This document shows, piece by piece, positions 27,453 to 36,404 of a stretch of 64,000 bases of DNA. A program made the position numbers and the translations under genes. Position 1 is the stretch's first letter. Each line of letters starts with the position of its first letter. The notes below the pieces were generated by a model. That model had not been told where the DNA came from. It ran no database searches and saw only the letters and a program-made list of their open reading frames with translations. The DNA is from Aromatoleum toluolicum (lineage in GTDB: Bacteria > Pseudomonadota > Gammaproteobacteria > Burkholderiales > Rhodocyclaceae). Location: positions 62,001 through 126,000 of the forward strand of contig NZ_WTVS01000003.1 of the NCBI RefSeq assembly GCF_012911005.2, given 5' to 3'.

Positions 27453-28268
27453 ATGGACAAGCTCATCATCACCGCGGCGCTGACCGGCGCCGAAGTCACC
27501 CGCGAGCAGCAACCCGCGCTGCCGCTCACGCCCGACGAGATCGCGCGCGCCGCCGAGGAATGCGCGCAGGCGGGCGCTTCCATCGTGCACGTGCACGCGC
27601 GCCGTCCCGACGGCACGCCGACGCAGGACAAGGCGATCTACGCCGAGATCATCGAGAAAATCCGGGCGCGTTGCGACGTGATCGTGCAGGTGTCGACCGG
27701 CGGTGCCGTCGGCATGACGGCCGCCGAGCGCCTCGCGCCGGTCGAACTGCGCCCCGAGATGGCGACGCTGTCGATGGGGTCGGTGAATTTCGGCGACGAC
27801 GTCTTCCTCAACCATCCGGCGGACATGGCAGCCTTCCTCGCCGCGATGAAGGAGTTCCGCGTAAGACCCGAGTTCGAGATCTTCGACGCCGGCATGCTGC
27901 ACAGCCTGCAGCGCTGGCTGAAGCAGGGCGTCGTCGACGGGCCGGTGCATGTCGACCTCGTGCTCGGGGTGCCCGGCGCGATGGCCGGCACCCCCGAGTC
28001 GTTGATGTTCCTGCGCTCGCAACTGCCTCCGGAGGCAACCTGGACGGTTGCCGGCATCGGCGCCGCGCAACTGCCGCTCGCCGCGATGGCGATCGCGCTC
28101 GGCGGGCATGTGCGCGTCGGCTTCGAGGACAACGTGTGGTACCGCAAGGGCGAACTCGCGACCAGCAACGCCCAGCTCGTCGCGCGCGTCGCCCGGATCG
28201 CAGGGGAGATGGAGCGGCCGGTGGCAACGCCGGACGAAGCGCGGGAGATCCTCGGCATCATGCGCTGA
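27453..28268 (+). CDS. kce: 3-Keto-5-aminohexanoate cleavage enzyme
   Basis: Zn-dependent BKACE-family enzyme that reacts 3-keto-5-aminohexanoate with acetyl-CoA to give acetoacetate and 3-aminobutyryl-CoA. The 271-residue product starts MDKLIITAALTGAEVTRE. Visible family elements are IVHVHARRPDGTPTQD (His pair for the metal), LSMGSVNFGDDVF, FEIFDAGMLHSL and GGHVRVGFEDNVWYRKGELA. It is the last gene of the operon; the CoA-transferase that would activate acetoacetate is not in the window. Confidence 0.92.
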   Translation: MDKLIITAALTGAEVTREQQPALPLTPDEIARAAEECAQAGASIVHVHARRPDGTPTQDKAIYAEIIEKIRARCDVIVQVSTGGAVGMTAAERLAPVELRPEMATLSMGSVNFGDDVFLNHPADMAAFLAAMKEFRVRPEFEIFDAGMLHSLQRWLKQGVVDGPVHVDLVLGVPGAMAGTPESLMFLRSQLPPEATWTVAGIGAAQLPLAAMAIALGGHVRVGFEDNVWYRKGELATSNAQLVARVARIAGEMERPVATPDEAREILGIMR

Positions 28269-28312
28269 GCGCATCGGGCGGCAGGGGGGCGCTCGCCGTG
28301 TTCGCCCGCCTT

Positions 28313-28345
28313 GCGTGCGCCGTCCTGTCGCGGCACGGCGCACGC
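28313..28345. terminator. Strong hairpin after the lysine operon
   Basis: GCGTGCGCCGT (28313-28323) pairs perfectly with ACGGCGCACGC (28335-28345) around an 11-nt loop. There is no clear U-tract on either strand. It lies 45 bp after kce and probably ends or stabilises the operon transcript. Confidence 0.5.
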
Positions 28346-28446
28346 TAACGGTTTCTCGCGCCGCCTGGCGGTTCGGCGTGGATGTCCCATTCGACCGCGT
28401 CACGCCCTTGCAGTCGCCCGGACATGCGTGTACGCTCGCGGCCGCA

Positions 28447-28469
28447 AAGATGCAAATAATATGACTCTT
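28447..28469. promoter_or_regulatory. Candidate NsrR (nitric oxide) box upstream of hmp
   Basis: AAGATGCAAAT, one base, then ATATGACTCTT forms an 11-1-11 imperfect inverted repeat. The left arm matches the NsrR half-site consensus AAGATGYATTT at 9 of 11 positions and the right arm at 8 of 11. It lies about 20 bp upstream of the flavohaemoglobin start, the standard NsrR target. Confidence 0.6.
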
Positions 28470-28486
28470 ATAGGAATGACCCCCCG

Positions 28487-29692
28487 ATGGCTTCAAGACG
28501 TACCGTCGAACTCGTCCACGCAACCGTTCCCGCGCTGCAGGCTCACGGCCTCCCGCTGACGACGCACTTCTATGATCGACTATTCGCGCACGAGCCGGAG
28601 CTGAAGAACATCTTCAATCTCGGTAACCAGGCCGGCGGTCGGCAGCAACAGGCGCTCGCGCAGGCCGTGCTCGCCTACGCGCAGAATATCGAGAACCCCG
28701 CGGCACTGGCGCCGGTCGCGTCGCGCATCGCACACAAGCACGCGAGCATCGGCATCCGCGCCGAGCATTATCCGATCGTCGGCCGCCACCTGCTCGCGTC
28801 GATCCGCGAAGTCCTCGGCGCTGCGGCGACCGACGAGATCGTCGCCGCCTGGGCCGAGGCCTATGGCGAGCTCGCCGACGTGTTGATCGCTGCCGAAGCG
28901 GAACTCTATCGCGCGGCGGCCGCGGCCCCCGGCGGCTGGGATGGCTGGCGCGAATTCGTTGTCGAGCGCAAGGAACGCGAGAGCGAGCTCATAACCTCCT
29001 TCTACCTCCGCCCGGCCGACGGCGGCGCGCTGCCGCCCTTCGTGCCGGGGCAGTTCGTCAGCCTCGTGCTGTACATCCCCGAGCTCGGCCACGAGCAGAT
29101 CCGCCAGTACAGCCTGTCCGAAGCGCCCAACACCGGCTATTTCCGCATCTCCGTCAAACGCGAGGGCCAGGATCCGCAGGGCGTCGTGTCGAATCGCCTG
29201 CACGACGCGGTGAATGCGGGCGACCGCGTCCGACTGTCGCCGCCCTACGGCGACTTCTATCTCGACGAGGAGCGGAACACGCCCGTCGTGCTGATCAGCG
29301 GCGGCGTCGGTCTCACGCCGATGATCAGCATGCTGAATGCGCTTGCACAGACGAAGCGGCGCGCGGTCTTCGTCCACGGCGCGCGCAACGGCCGCGTGCA
29401 CGCGCTCAAGGGACACGTCGAGCAGCTCGCGGCCGAGCATGCGCATGTCGAGCATGTCGTGTTCTACGACGCTCCGGACGCGGCGGATGTCGCCGGGCGC
29501 GACTACCACTTCGAGGGCGTCGTCGATCTCGAACGCGTGCGCACCCGGGTCGAACTCGCCGATGCCGACTACTACCTGTGCGGCCCGCTGCCCTTCATGC
29601 TGAAACAGCGCGACACGCTGCTCTCGTGGGGCGTGCCGGCAGGACGCGTGCACTATGAAGTCTTCGGGCCCGACCAGATCGTCAGCGCCTGA
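28487..29692 (+). CDS. hmp: Flavohaemoglobin (nitric oxide dioxygenase)
   Basis: Detoxifies NO to nitrate using O2 and NAD(P)H. The 401-residue protein has the full three-part design. The globin domain (about 1-140) has the proximal His in ASRIAHKHASIGIRAEHY. An FAD-binding domain contains RQYSLSEAPNTGYFRISVKRE. The NAD-binding domain has LISGGVGLTPMISML and ends YYLCGPLPFML and FGPDQ. The ATG at 28487 follows a probable NsrR box, so NO-induced expression is likely. This suits a denitrifying lifestyle, although no denitrification genes are in the window. Confidence 0.95.
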   Translation: MASRRTVELVHATVPALQAHGLPLTTHFYDRLFAHEPELKNIFNLGNQAGGRQQQALAQAVLAYAQNIENPAALAPVASRIAHKHASIGIRAEHYPIVGRHLLASIREVLGAAATDEIVAAWAEAYGELADVLIAAEAELYRAAAAAPGGWDGWREFVVERKERESELITSFYLRPADGGALPPFVPGQFVSLVLYIPELGHEQIRQYSLSEAPNTGYFRISVKREGQDPQGVVSNRLHDAVNAGDRVRLSPPYGDFYLDEERNTPVVLISGGVGLTPMISMLNALAQTKRRAVFVHGARNGRVHALKGHVEQLAAEHAHVEHVVFYDAPDAADVAGRDYHFEGVVDLERVRTRVELADADYYLCGPLPFMLKQRDTLLSWGVPAGRVHYEVFGPDQIVSA

Positions 29693-29866
29693 GCGCAGGC
29701 GCCGTGGGAGGCTGCGGCCGGGATGGCCGCCGATCACTTTCGCAAGCGATCGCAGGCGGATCGACCCGCCCTCCACTGCGGGGCCGGGAGCCGCGAGCCG
29801 TCGTCGGTCACCCTGCCTGCGCGCGGCGCCTCCTGGCGCTGCGCGGCGGATGATCCGGCAACGGGG

Positions 29867-30730
29867 TCAGCGATCCTCCCCGAGCAGAAACGCCACGACC
29901 GCATTCCACCAGCGATCGTCGACGCGCTCGACCCAGTCATTGTGGTCGGCCGCCGGCACGACGATCCGGCGTTTCGGGCCCGTCAGTCCCTCGTACAGCG
30001 CAGCGCCGAAGCGCGCGGGCACGATGCTGTCCCGTTCCGCGACGACGACCAGCACCGGGCGGTCGAATGATGTGAGGTGAGCGGCGCTGTCGTAGCGGTC
30101 ATGCAGCAGCCATCGCACCGGCAGCCACGGAAAGTGGAAGGCGGCGACGTTTTCGAGCCTGTCCCACGGCGTGATGAGCAGCAGGCTCGCGAGCCGGTCG
30201 CGCTGGCGCTCGGCGACCGCCGCGACGACGCCGGCGCCGAGCGATTCCCCGACAAGGAGCAGCGGCGCCCCGTACAGGCGATGGGCCAGCGCCACGGTCG
30301 CGTCGGCGTCATCGACCAGTGCTCGCTCGCCGGGCTTGCCGTCGCGCGGGCCGTAGCCGGGATATTCCGCGAGGATCACGCGCAGGCCGAGTCGTGTGAG
30401 CGCCTCGGCGTAATACCCGCGGTGGCCGGCGTGGCCCGCGTTGCCGTGGAAGACGACCGCGGTGCCGCGCACGGGGCCGGCCGGTTCGGCGACGAGCCCG
30501 CGGAAGTCATCCGGCGTCGGCCATGCACGCAGCGGCCCCGAGACCAGCGCCTCCAGCGGCGCCTTGTCAGGGTAGTAGAGCGACTGGTCCTGGAACATGG
30601 TGGCCCCCGCGAGCACGAGGATGAAGGCGATCGTCAGCCGCAGCATCACTGTGGCAAGCGGCGCGGCGGGGTCGGCGACGAGCCGGTTCATTCGGTCATA
30701 TCCGGTTTGTCCATCGGCATTCACCCGCAT
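29867..30730 (-). CDS. Membrane-anchored alpha/beta hydrolase
   Basis: Predicted serine hydrolase of unknown substrate, 287 residues from the ATG at 30730 (AAGG ribosome-binding site). An N-terminal hydrophobic segment, VMLRLTIAFILVLAGATMF, should anchor it in the membrane. The alpha/beta-hydrolase core shows the HGNAG oxyanion motif, nucleophile elbow GESLGAG, an acid in VVVAERDSIVP and a late catalytic His in ADHNDW. This is the BEM46/YtmA-like (DUF1749-type) pattern. An ATG at 30691 is an alternative start. It is convergent with hmp and not obviously linked to it. Confidence 0.82.
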   Translation of the reverse strand: MRVNADGQTGYDRMNRLVADPAAPLATVMLRLTIAFILVLAGATMFQDQSLYYPDKAPLEALVSGPLRAWPTPDDFRGLVAEPAGPVRGTAVVFHGNAGHAGHRGYYAEALTRLGLRVILAEYPGYGPRDGKPGERALVDDADATVALAHRLYGAPLLLVGESLGAGVVAAVAERQRDRLASLLLITPWDRLENVAAFHFPWLPVRWLLHDRYDSAAHLTSFDRPVLVVVAERDSIVPARFGAALYEGLTGPKRRIVVPAADHNDWVERVDDRWWNAVVAFLLGEDR

Positions 30731-31008
30731 GTGCAGCCTTGGAACACATTGTCGCGCGGCTGGCGGCTCGATTCAAATGCGGCGGCCCGATCGGTACAGG
30801 CGAACTCGACGCCCGAGCGTCGGGCACATCCCGCGCGCCGCCCCGATCGACACATGACGCGAGTGCGTCGCCGGATGGTGCCGTCGTCACGGTGCGAGAC
30901 CGGTTCGGTAGCCTTTCCGATGATGTTCATCCATAGGGCGGAGACGAAGGGGAGCTGCGGGCTCTGGTAGACTTCCCGGCCCCGCAGCCTCACCGAGTCC
31001 GCAGCACC

Positions 31009-31602
31009 GTGAACGTATCCGACCTGCAACGGCAACTGGCCTTCCTCAAGGAAATCGACCGGCTCAAGAGCATCGTCCGGCTGTCGCCGCTGATCGACCG
31101 CTCGCGGCGCGAGAACAGCGCCGAGCATTCCTGGCACCTCGCGCTCTACGCGCTGGTGCTCGCCGGGCATGCCGCCGGCGAGGTCGACGTGATGCGTGTC
31201 GTGAAGATGCTGCTGATCCACGACATCGTCGAGATCGACGCGGGCGACGTGCCCTTCCACATGCCGTCGACCCACGCGGGCCAGGCCGAGCGCGAACGGC
31301 TGGCCGCCGAGCGCATTTTCGGCCTACTGCCCGAAGCACAGGCGGCCGAATTCCGCGAGCTGTGGTTCGAGTTCGAGGCGGCCGAGAGCGACGACGCGAG
31401 ATTCGCCAAGGCGCTCGACCGGTTCCAACCGATGCTGCACAACGCCGCCACCGACGGCGGCACCTGGGTCGAATGCGACGTGACGCTGGAGCAGGTCGAG
31501 GCGCGCTGCCGCCCGCCCATCGAGCGCGGTGCGCCGGCGCTGTGGGCGGTGGCGGCGCAACTCGCGGAAGAGCACTTCCGCGAACGGCCGCAGGAGCCGT
31601 AG
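31009..31602 (+). CDS. HD-domain hydrolase (YfbR/HDDC2-like)
   Basis: 197 residues from a GTG start at 31009. The metal-binding HD set is visible: NSAEHSWHLAL (first His), LLIHDIVEIDAGD (HD pair), and a later Asp in ALDRFQPML. This pattern fits 5'-deoxynucleotidase-like enzymes that hydrolyse nucleoside monophosphates; the exact substrate cannot be read from sequence. It stands alone, convergent with kup; stops are only 9 bp apart. Confidence 0.82.
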   Translation: MNVSDLQRQLAFLKEIDRLKSIVRLSPLIDRSRRENSAEHSWHLALYALVLAGHAAGEVDVMRVVKMLLIHDIVEIDAGDVPFHMPSTHAGQAERERLAAERIFGLLPEAQAAEFRELWFEFEAAESDDARFAKALDRFQPMLHNAATDGGTWVECDVTLEQVEARCRPPIERGAPALWAVAAQLAEEHFRERPQEP

Positions 31603-31611
31603 GGAAGGTCG

Positions 31612-33474
31612 CTAGATCACGAGCTGCGTGCCGAGTTCGACGACGCGATTGTTCGGGATGCGGAAGAAGTCCGTCGCGCTGGTCGCATTCTTCGTCATGA
31701 ACGCGAACAGGCGTGCGCGCCACGGTGCGATGCGGCTGCGGCTCAGGCGCGGGATCACCGTTTCGCGCGACAGATAGAAGGTCGTCTCCATCATCTCGAA
31801 GGGTTCGCCGAAGCGGCTGCAGTGGTCCAGCGCGCTCGGGATGTCCGGGTCTTCCATGAAGCCGTAGCGCAGGATCACGCGGATGAAGCCCTGCTTCAGG
31901 TGATGCAGGTAGATGCGGTCGAGCTCGCTGACGTAGGGCGTGTCGGCGGTCTGCACGGTGACGAGGACGACGCGTTCGTGCAGCACCTGGTTATGCTTGA
32001 GATTGTGCAGCAGCGCGGCGGGCACGCCGTCCTTCGAGCTGGTCATGAACACGGCCGTGCCATGCACGCGATGCACGCTGCCGATCATGGCCATGAATTC
32101 GTTCATCGACAGGCCCTGCCTGGCGATCTCCTCCTGCACCAGGCCGCGTCCGCGGCGCCAGGTCGTCAGCACCGTGAAGGACACGAGCCCCATCGCGATC
32201 GGGAACCATCCGCCCTGCGGGATCTTGATCGCGTTGGCGGCGAAGAAGGCGATGTCGACCGCCAGCAGCGAGCCGGCAACGAGGGCGACGAGCAACAGAT
32301 TCCAGCGCCACAGCAGGACCATCACGAAGGCGATGAGCACGGTGTCGATCATCATCGTGCCGGTGACCGCGATGCCATATGCGGCGGCCAGGTTCGAGGA
32401 ACTCTGGAAGCCCAGCACCAGCGCGACCACGGCGAGGTAGAGCGTCCAGTTGGTAAAGGGCACGTAGATCTGCCCCTCTTCCTGGCCCGAGGTGTGCACG
32501 ATCAGCATGCGCGGCAGCAAGCCCATCTGCACGGCCTGGCGCGCCACCGAGAACGCGCCCGAGATCACCGCCTGCGACGCGATCACCGTGGCGAGCGTCG
32601 CGAGAATCAGCATGGGAATCATGGCCCACGACGGTCCGAGGTGGAAGAAGGGATTCTCGATCGATGCCGGCTCGTTCAGCAGCAGCGCGCCTTGGCCGAA
32701 GTAGTTCAGCACCAGCGCCGGCATCACGAAGGCGAACCATGCGAGGCGGATCGGAAAGGGGCCGAAATGACCCATGTCGGTATAGAGCGCCTCGCCGCCG
32801 GTCACCGCGAGCACGACCGCGCCGAGGGCGAGGAAGGCGAGGCCGGTGTGGTTGCCGATGAATGCGAGCGCGTACATCGGGTTCAGGGCCGCGAGCACTT
32901 CCGGATGGCGGACGATTTCGTTGAGGCCCAGCACTGCCAGCACAGCGAACCAGCCAGCCATGATCGGGCCGAAGAACAGGCCGACGGCGCCGGTGCCGCG
33001 GCGCTGGATCAGGAACAGTGCCGTGAGGATCACCACCGTGATGGGCACGACGAACGATTGCAGCTCCGGCGCGACGATGCCCAGGCCCTCGACCGCCGAC
33101 AGCACCGAGATGGCCGGCGTGATCATGCTGTCGCCGTAGAACAGCGCCGCCGCGAACACCCCCAGCATCGACACGACCCACGTGAGCCGCCGGCTTTTCG
33201 CCTTGTCGACGATCAGCGCGAGCAGCGCCAGCGAGCCACCTTCGCCGCGGTTGTCCGCCCGCATGATGATCAGCACGTACTTGAGCGTCACCAGCGCCAT
33301 GATCGACCAGAACACCATCGACAGGATGCCGAGGATGTTTTCGGGGGTGACGGGGATGGGGTGGTGACCGTTGAAGATTTCCTTCAGTGCGTAGAGCGGA
33401 CTCGTGCCGATGTCGCCGAACACCACGCCGATCGCGCCGACCGTGAGGGCCGGCAATGCCTTGCGTGAATGCAT
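31612..33474 (-). CDS. kup: Low-affinity potassium transporter Kup
   Basis: Proton-coupled potassium uptake protein of the inner membrane, 620 residues. The family N-terminus is present: [25 protein letters not shown]. About twelve hydrophobic segments follow, and the soluble C-terminus ends [16 protein letters not shown]. The start ATG at 33474 gives the normal length. No operon partner is seen. The sequence just upstream is occupied by a decayed MgtE-like gene on the opposite strand. Confidence 0.95.
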   Translation of the reverse strand: MHSRKALPALTVGAIGVVFGDIGTSPLYALKEIFNGHHPIPVTPENILGILSMVFWSIMALVTLKYVLIIMRADNRGEGGSLALLALIVDKAKSRRLTWVVSMLGVFAAALFYGDSMITPAISVLSAVEGLGIVAPELQSFVVPITVVILTALFLIQRRGTGAVGLFFGPIMAGWFAVLAVLGLNEIVRHPEVLAALNPMYALAFIGNHTGLAFLALGAVVLAVTGGEALYTDMGHFGPFPIRLAWFAFVMPALVLNYFGQGALLLNEPASIENPFFHLGPSWAMIPMLILATLATVIASQAVISGAFSVARQAVQMGLLPRMLIVHTSGQEEGQIYVPFTNWTLYLAVVALVLGFQSSSNLAAAYGIAVTGTMMIDTVLIAFVMVLLWRWNLLLVALVAGSLLAVDIAFFAANAIKIPQGGWFPIAMGLVSFTVLTTWRRGRGLVQEEIARQGLSMNEFMAMIGSVHRVHGTAVFMTSSKDGVPAALLHNLKHNQVLHERVVLVTVQTADTPYVSELDRIYLHHLKQGFIRVILRYGFMEDPDIPSALDHCSRFGEPFEMMETTFYLSRETVIPRLSRSRIAPWRARLFAFMTKNATSATDFFRIPNNRVVELGTQLVI

Positions 33475-33545
33475 GCGCTATATCCTGTGTTGTTGTTTTG
33501 GGTGCAGCGGGGCGCATTGTAAGGCCGCCGCGCAGGCGCGAGCAC

Positions 33546-33794
33546 GTCGAGGACACCCATCGCTTCGCGGGCATACGAGACGCTGCGCGCCTCGATCGCC
33601 TCGCGGTGGCCGTCGCCGGCGCGCTCGTCGTCGCCGGCGGCATCGCGACGACCGCAGGGCTTTTCCTGCGCTGGGTCCGCGGTCGGGTGGGCAGCGACCC
33701 GGCCTACGACAGCGGTCCGCTGTCGACCATCATTCAGGACCTGCTTACGCTGCCGACCTATTTCGTCGACGTGAACCTGATCAAGAAGCAATGA
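33546..33794 (+). pseudogene. Remnant of an MgtE-like magnesium transporter C-terminus
   Basis: The frame reads a hydrophobic helix (LAVAVAGALVVAGGIATTAG), then RGRVGSDPAYDSGPLSTIIQ and DLLTLPTYF, and stops at 33794. The order helix, charged G-x-DPA...SGP.....D....YF matches the last two membrane segments of MgtE-type transporters. No start codon with a ribosome-binding site is found, the upstream part runs into the kup promoter, and nothing of the N-terminal domains remains. It is best read as a gene relic; a very short membrane protein from the GTG at 33606 is an alternative. Confidence 0.45.
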
Positions 33795-33810
33795 CCGGGG
33801 ACATCGCCGC

Positions 33811-34605
33811 TCACACGATGCAGTTCGGGTTCTCGATGATCTGCTGGTAGACCAGCCCCTTGATCACCATGCGATCGCCCGGCTGCAGATGCCGGAATTC
33901 AAGACCGCTGCGGACTGCGGCCTGGGTTCCGGGCGCTTCGGCCTCTTCATTGCTGACGATTTCGGCGGCGACGCTCAGGCGGGTGTCGACCTCGTGCAGG
34001 CGTGCATCGAAGTCGAGACGCACGAGCTCGCCGCGCGCGCCGGGGCTGCGGGCCGAGACGAGGCGGACGCCCGTCGAGCTGATGTTCTCGATCACCGCGT
34101 CGAGCGGTTCGCTGCCGGCGGCCGAACACTTCGTCGCGAGGCGCACGCGCACCCGCGTCGCCTTGCGGATCTCGCTGCCATGCACGACTTCCGGAAAAGA
34201 CAGGTGAAGGTAATCGAACGGCAGGCGGCACGTGCGCAGCACCGACGACCGGAAGGCAAATGCGCTCTGGCGGGAGAATGCACGCACGACAACCGCATCG
34301 TCGTCTACGAGGTTCACTCGCTGGCCGCCAAGCACGGGGGCCGTGACGATCAGGCTGGTGTTCTCGACGTATCCGACAATGCGCACGAAGACCTTGCCGA
34401 CGCCCAGGGGCGCAGGGCATTCCATCTGCAGCCTGTCACCCACCTGCAGGTGCATGTCGCGGAACGCGAAGGTCTTGCGCTGACTCGGCGGGGACTTCTT
34501 GGCGTGGGGGCTTGTGGAGGTCTGCTCGGAGCCAGCGGAGTCGGCGTCCGCGGCAGCATCGATGCCGGCGGCCACGGAGTTCTGAACAGGGGAATTCAGC
34601 GCCAT
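33811..34605 (-). CDS. PilZ-domain c-di-GMP-binding protein (YcgR-like)
   Basis: 264-residue protein expected to bind cyclic di-GMP and alter motility or surface behaviour. After a low-complexity N-terminus, a YcgR-N-like domain runs from about residue 45 (FRDMHLQVGDRLQMECP). A PilZ domain begins near residue 143 with the arginine-rich IRKATRVRVRLATKC and the (D/N)xSxxG motif NISSTG. A separate GGDEF gene lies at the left window edge, but no direct link is evident. The position next to arginase seems incidental. Confidence 0.85.
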   Translation of the reverse strand: MALNSPVQNSVAAGIDAAADADSAGSEQTSTSPHAKKSPPSQRKTFAFRDMHLQVGDRLQMECPAPLGVGKVFVRIVGYVENTSLIVTAPVLGGQRVNLVDDDAVVVRAFSRQSAFAFRSSVLRTCRLPFDYLHLSFPEVVHGSEIRKATRVRVRLATKCSAAGSEPLDAVIENISSTGVRLVSARSPGARGELVRLDFDARLHEVDTRLSVAAEIVSNEEAEAPGTQAAVRSGLEFRHLQPGDRMVIKGLVYQQIIENPNCIV

Positions 34606-34721
34606 GATGAGTCATTCGGGATTTGAACGAGGGACTCTAGCACGAGACAACTCAGGTGCAAGACGTGGCGCGCGCGTGACTTTGTCGACAGCCGGGAGGC
34701 GACTGGGGGAGGGAGAGAGAC

Positions 34722-34755
34722 GAAAAAGAGCCCGGGACGGGCAAGCCGTCCCGGG
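34722..34755 (-). terminator. Intrinsic terminator (minus strand) after the J-domain/GroEL relic
   Basis: CCCGGGACGG (34731-34740) and CCGTCCCGGG (34746-34755) are perfectly complementary around a 5-nt loop. On the minus strand the hairpin is followed by CTCTTTTTCG. It lies 55 bp after the relic with a GroEL-like tail and may be a retained chaperonin operon terminator. Confidence 0.75.
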
Positions 34756-34809
34756 GTCGGCAGACTCGAGCGGTCGATTCCGCCCCGACCGGGGCGGAGG
34801 GCCTGTGCC

Positions 34810-34959
34810 TCAGTAGTCCATGTCGGGCATGGCCGGCACTGCCGCCTTCTCGTCCTTCGGCACCTCGGCCTGGGTCTCCTTCGACACGTCGGGGTGGTAC
34901 TTGCGCGCGAGGCGGCGAAAGGCCTTCTTGACCTCATCGGGTGTGGCATTCCGCTCCAT
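34810..34959 (-). pseudogene. Chimeric relic: J-domain fragment joined to a GroEL-like tail
   Basis: A 49-codon frame. Residues 1-28 (MERNATPDEVKKAFRRLARK, then YHPDVSKE) are helix I end, helix II and the HPD motif of a DnaJ/CbpA J-domain, missing the first dozen residues. Residues 31-49 (AEVPKDEKAAVPAMPDMDY) look like the flexible C-terminal tail of a betaproteobacterial GroEL. A terminator follows. The simplest reading is a deletion that fused the beginning of a dnaJ-like gene to the end of a groEL copy. Expression as a micro-protein cannot be excluded, but no good ribosome-binding site is seen. Confidence 0.55.
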
Positions 34960-35032
34960 CCAAGATGGGTGGCATTGCGCCGGCTATCAAGCCCCTCCGT
35001 TTCGCGTGCGCATCGGAGCGTCCTGCCGCGGT

Positions 35033-35974
35033 TCAGCGGTTGCGGCGCGTCTGCCGGTGCATGCGCATCAGCGTGCTCTTGCCGAACAGGCTCTCGACGA
35101 GATCGACGGCCAGTTCGGCGGTCATGTTGCGGTGGTCGAGCGCGGGGTTGAGTTCGACGATGTCGAGCGACGCGAACTGCTCGGTGTCGGCGATCATCTC
35201 CATGCACAGCTCGGCTTCGCGGTAGGTCGGGCCGCCGCGCACGGTGGTGCCGACGCCCGGCGCGATGGTCGGATCGAGGAAGTCGACATCCAGGCTGACG
35301 TGCAGGTGCGTGTTCTCGTCCACGCCGGCGAGCGCCTGTTCCATCACCGCGCGCATGCCGACTTCGTCGATGTAGCGCATGTCGAAGACCTCGACCCCGA
35401 GTTCGCACAGGAAGCGCTTTTCGCCCTCGTCGACGCTGCGTATGCCGATCTGGTGGATCTCGGCCGGGAGCATTGCCGGGATGTGGCCGCCGATGCGCGT
35501 CAGCACCTCCGGGCCGTGGCCGCACAGGCAGGCGACCGGCATGCCGTGGATGTTGCCGGAGGGCGTCATCGTCGCGGTGTTGAGGTCGGCGTGCGCGTCG
35601 AACCACAGCACGCACAGCTTCTTGCCGACGCTGCGGCAGTGGCGCGCCACGGCGCTGACGGACCCGATCGCGAGGCAGTGGTCGCCGCCCATCATCACCG
35701 GCAGCCGTCCGGCGCGCAGCTCGGCATACACGGCCTCGTGCAGGATCTCGTTCCACTGCGCCACCTCCTGCAGGTGACGGAAGCCGTCGACCGCCGGCAG
35801 GTTCGGATTCGCCGGGCCGACGAGGTTGCCCAAGTCGCGCACGTCGGCACCGAAGGCCGCGATCGCCGCGTGGATCTCGGCCACGCGCAGGGCCTCGGGG
35901 CCCATGCTGGCGCCGCGCGTGCCGGCGCCTACGTCGGTGGGAACGCCAATCAGGCTAACGTTCAGATTCGTCAT
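35033..35974 (-). CDS. rocF: Arginase
   Basis: Hydrolyses arginine to ornithine and urea with a binuclear manganese centre. The 313-residue protein shows all metal motifs: MMGGDHCLAIG, LWFDAHADLNT and LDVDFLDPTIAPGVGT, plus the N-terminal VSLIGVPTDVGAGTRGASMGP. Length and motif spacing fit true arginase rather than agmatinase. It gives the organism a second arginine-degrading route besides the succinyltransferase genes at 6.2-8.3 kb. It is a single gene, divergent from a DMT transporter. Confidence 0.93.
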   Translation of the reverse strand: MTNLNVSLIGVPTDVGAGTRGASMGPEALRVAEIHAAIAAFGADVRDLGNLVGPANPNLPAVDGFRHLQEVAQWNEILHEAVYAELRAGRLPVMMGGDHCLAIGSVSAVARHCRSVGKKLCVLWFDAHADLNTATMTPSGNIHGMPVACLCGHGPEVLTRIGGHIPAMLPAEIHQIGIRSVDEGEKRFLCELGVEVFDMRYIDEVGMRAVMEQALAGVDENTHLHVSLDVDFLDPTIAPGVGTTVRGGPTYREAELCMEMIADTEQFASLDIVELNPALDHRNMTAELAVDLVESLFGKSTLMRMHRQTRRNR

Positions 35975-36404
35975 GGTGTCGGTCTACCCTTGTGCGGTCG
36001 CCGCAGTCCGCGGTGCGAGAGTTCGGTTCGACCCGCAGGACGCAGTGTGGTTCGTCATGCGGGGCGGGTAGCGTCCGGGCACGTGGTCGGTGCCCGTTTC
36101 GCAGGGCCGAACTTTGACGGATGCGTCGCTCAAACAGAATGGTTAATTTTGTATCGGAATGCCACTGCTCTGACGAAATGGCAGAGTTGAGTTGCGATTT
36201 GCGCAAAATCCGCCGCGCGCCACCCCCAGCGACGCCCCCGGCTCGGGTATAAAGGCGCCTCGGTTGGCACGGGACGGTATGCCCGTCCGGGTGCATTGTC
36301 GGTGCGCGGGGCTGCGTTCGTCGACCTGGTGCGCGTCGGGATCCGCCCGGGTGCCGGCCGAAATGGATAGCCACGTCGGCGAAGACTGCATAGGGAGTCG
36401 GTGA
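35975..36404. other. 430-bp intergenic region between rocF and the DMT transporter
   Basis: No gene is supported here. The region must contain the divergent promoters. A relatively AT-rich patch around 36138-36160 (GGTTAATTTTGTATCGG) is the likeliest position of the arginase promoter. A TATAAA at 36248-36253 might serve the transporter gene. No clear regulator site was identified. Confidence 0.4.

Noticed and set aside
36280-36330. TTGGCACGGGACGG near 36278 as a sigma-54 promoter for the DMT transporter
   Set aside because: The -24-like TGGCACG is not followed by a GC dinucleotide at the required -12 position.
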